From the NCBI GenBank assembly GCA_934631985.1, contig CAKTYE010000049.1, positions 1-19,476 of the forward strand: DNA of 19,476 bases, given 5' to 3'. Positions 19,364 through 19,476 of the stretch are shown here, in pieces (position 1 is the first letter of the stretch; the number at the start of each line of letters is the position of its first letter). The position numbers were made by a program, and so were the translations under genes. The notes below the pieces were generated by a model. That model did not search any database and was not told the DNA's origin. It saw nothing but the letters and a program-made list of their open reading frames with translations. Source of the DNA: an uncultured Clostridia bacterium (GTDB taxonomy: Bacteria > Bacillota > Clostridia > Christensenellales > Aristaeellaceae).

Positions 19364-19476
19364 GGGGAAATGTTGGGGGAAGGCGAGGACGGCGACGTTT
19401 CACTTTTTTCATTTCATGTGCTTCAAGCATGCAGCAAAATTGCATATTGTTAAGATGGCAAGGTGCGAACATATAT

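Noticed and set aside
19364..19476. A promoter or gene start at the right edge on the plus strand
   Set aside because: AT-rich words occur, but no paired -35/-10 or coding start can be supported before the window ends.

Overview
The window looks like a chromosomal segment of a GC-rich member of the Clostridia (Firmicutes), probably gut-associated. The evidence is a Gram-positive PolC replicative polymerase, the DXP isoprenoid genes dxr and ispG inside an frr-uppS-cdsA-dxr-rseP-ispG-polC cluster typical of Clostridia, strong AAGGAGG-type ribosome binding sites, and sense codons that almost never use TTA, CTA or TCA. The genus cannot be fixed from sequence alone.

Region 1 (1-3559, + strand) is the late end of a prophage: the C-terminal part of a tail or receptor-binding fibre (cut by the window edge), an NlpC/P60 endolysin with a peptidoglycan-binding tail, an LL-H-type holin, a rho-independent terminator, and an orphan beta-class DNA methyltransferase. 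The 581-bp gap between fibre and lysin holds no gene. It is filled with six copies of a two-hairpin repeat that also occurs between host chromosomal genes further right.

Region 2 (3560-4923, + strand) is the prophage/host border and an azlC-azlD branched-chain amino acid exporter operon. The 345-bp gap before azlC contains a minus-facing terminator-like hairpin, an 18-bp tandem repeat, a possible short transcript ending at a terminator, a sigma-A-like promoter whose -35 lies in that terminator's loop, and a structured azlC leader.

Region 3 (4924-7207, - strand) has two secreted proteins of unknown function, each with a signal peptide and its own promoter. The second (188 aa) has a near-consensus promoter whose start region is covered by a perfect 16-bp palindrome, a likely operator.

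Region 4 (7208-19476, - strand) is a long colinear cluster read right to left: frr (own promoter), a small PASTA-like ORF, a hairpin plus U-run that may attenuate, uppS, cdsA, dxr, rseP (rseP start overlaps dxr stop), ispG, an alpha/beta hydrolase and polC. It joins ribosome recycling, isoprenoid precursor synthesis (Dxr, IspG), its use for undecaprenyl diphosphate (UppS), CDP-diacylglycerol synthesis (CdsA), intramembrane proteolysis (RseP) and replication (PolC). Its larger gaps carry palindromic repeats: the two-hairpin family again, a third hairpin family next to ispG and polC, and a 168-bp fold-back element (15-bp perfect terminal inverted repeats) that sits inside one copy of that third family like a nested MITE.

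No tRNA, rRNA, CRISPR array, transposase or integrase gene was seen. The most unusual content is the non-coding repeat architecture, not any single protein.
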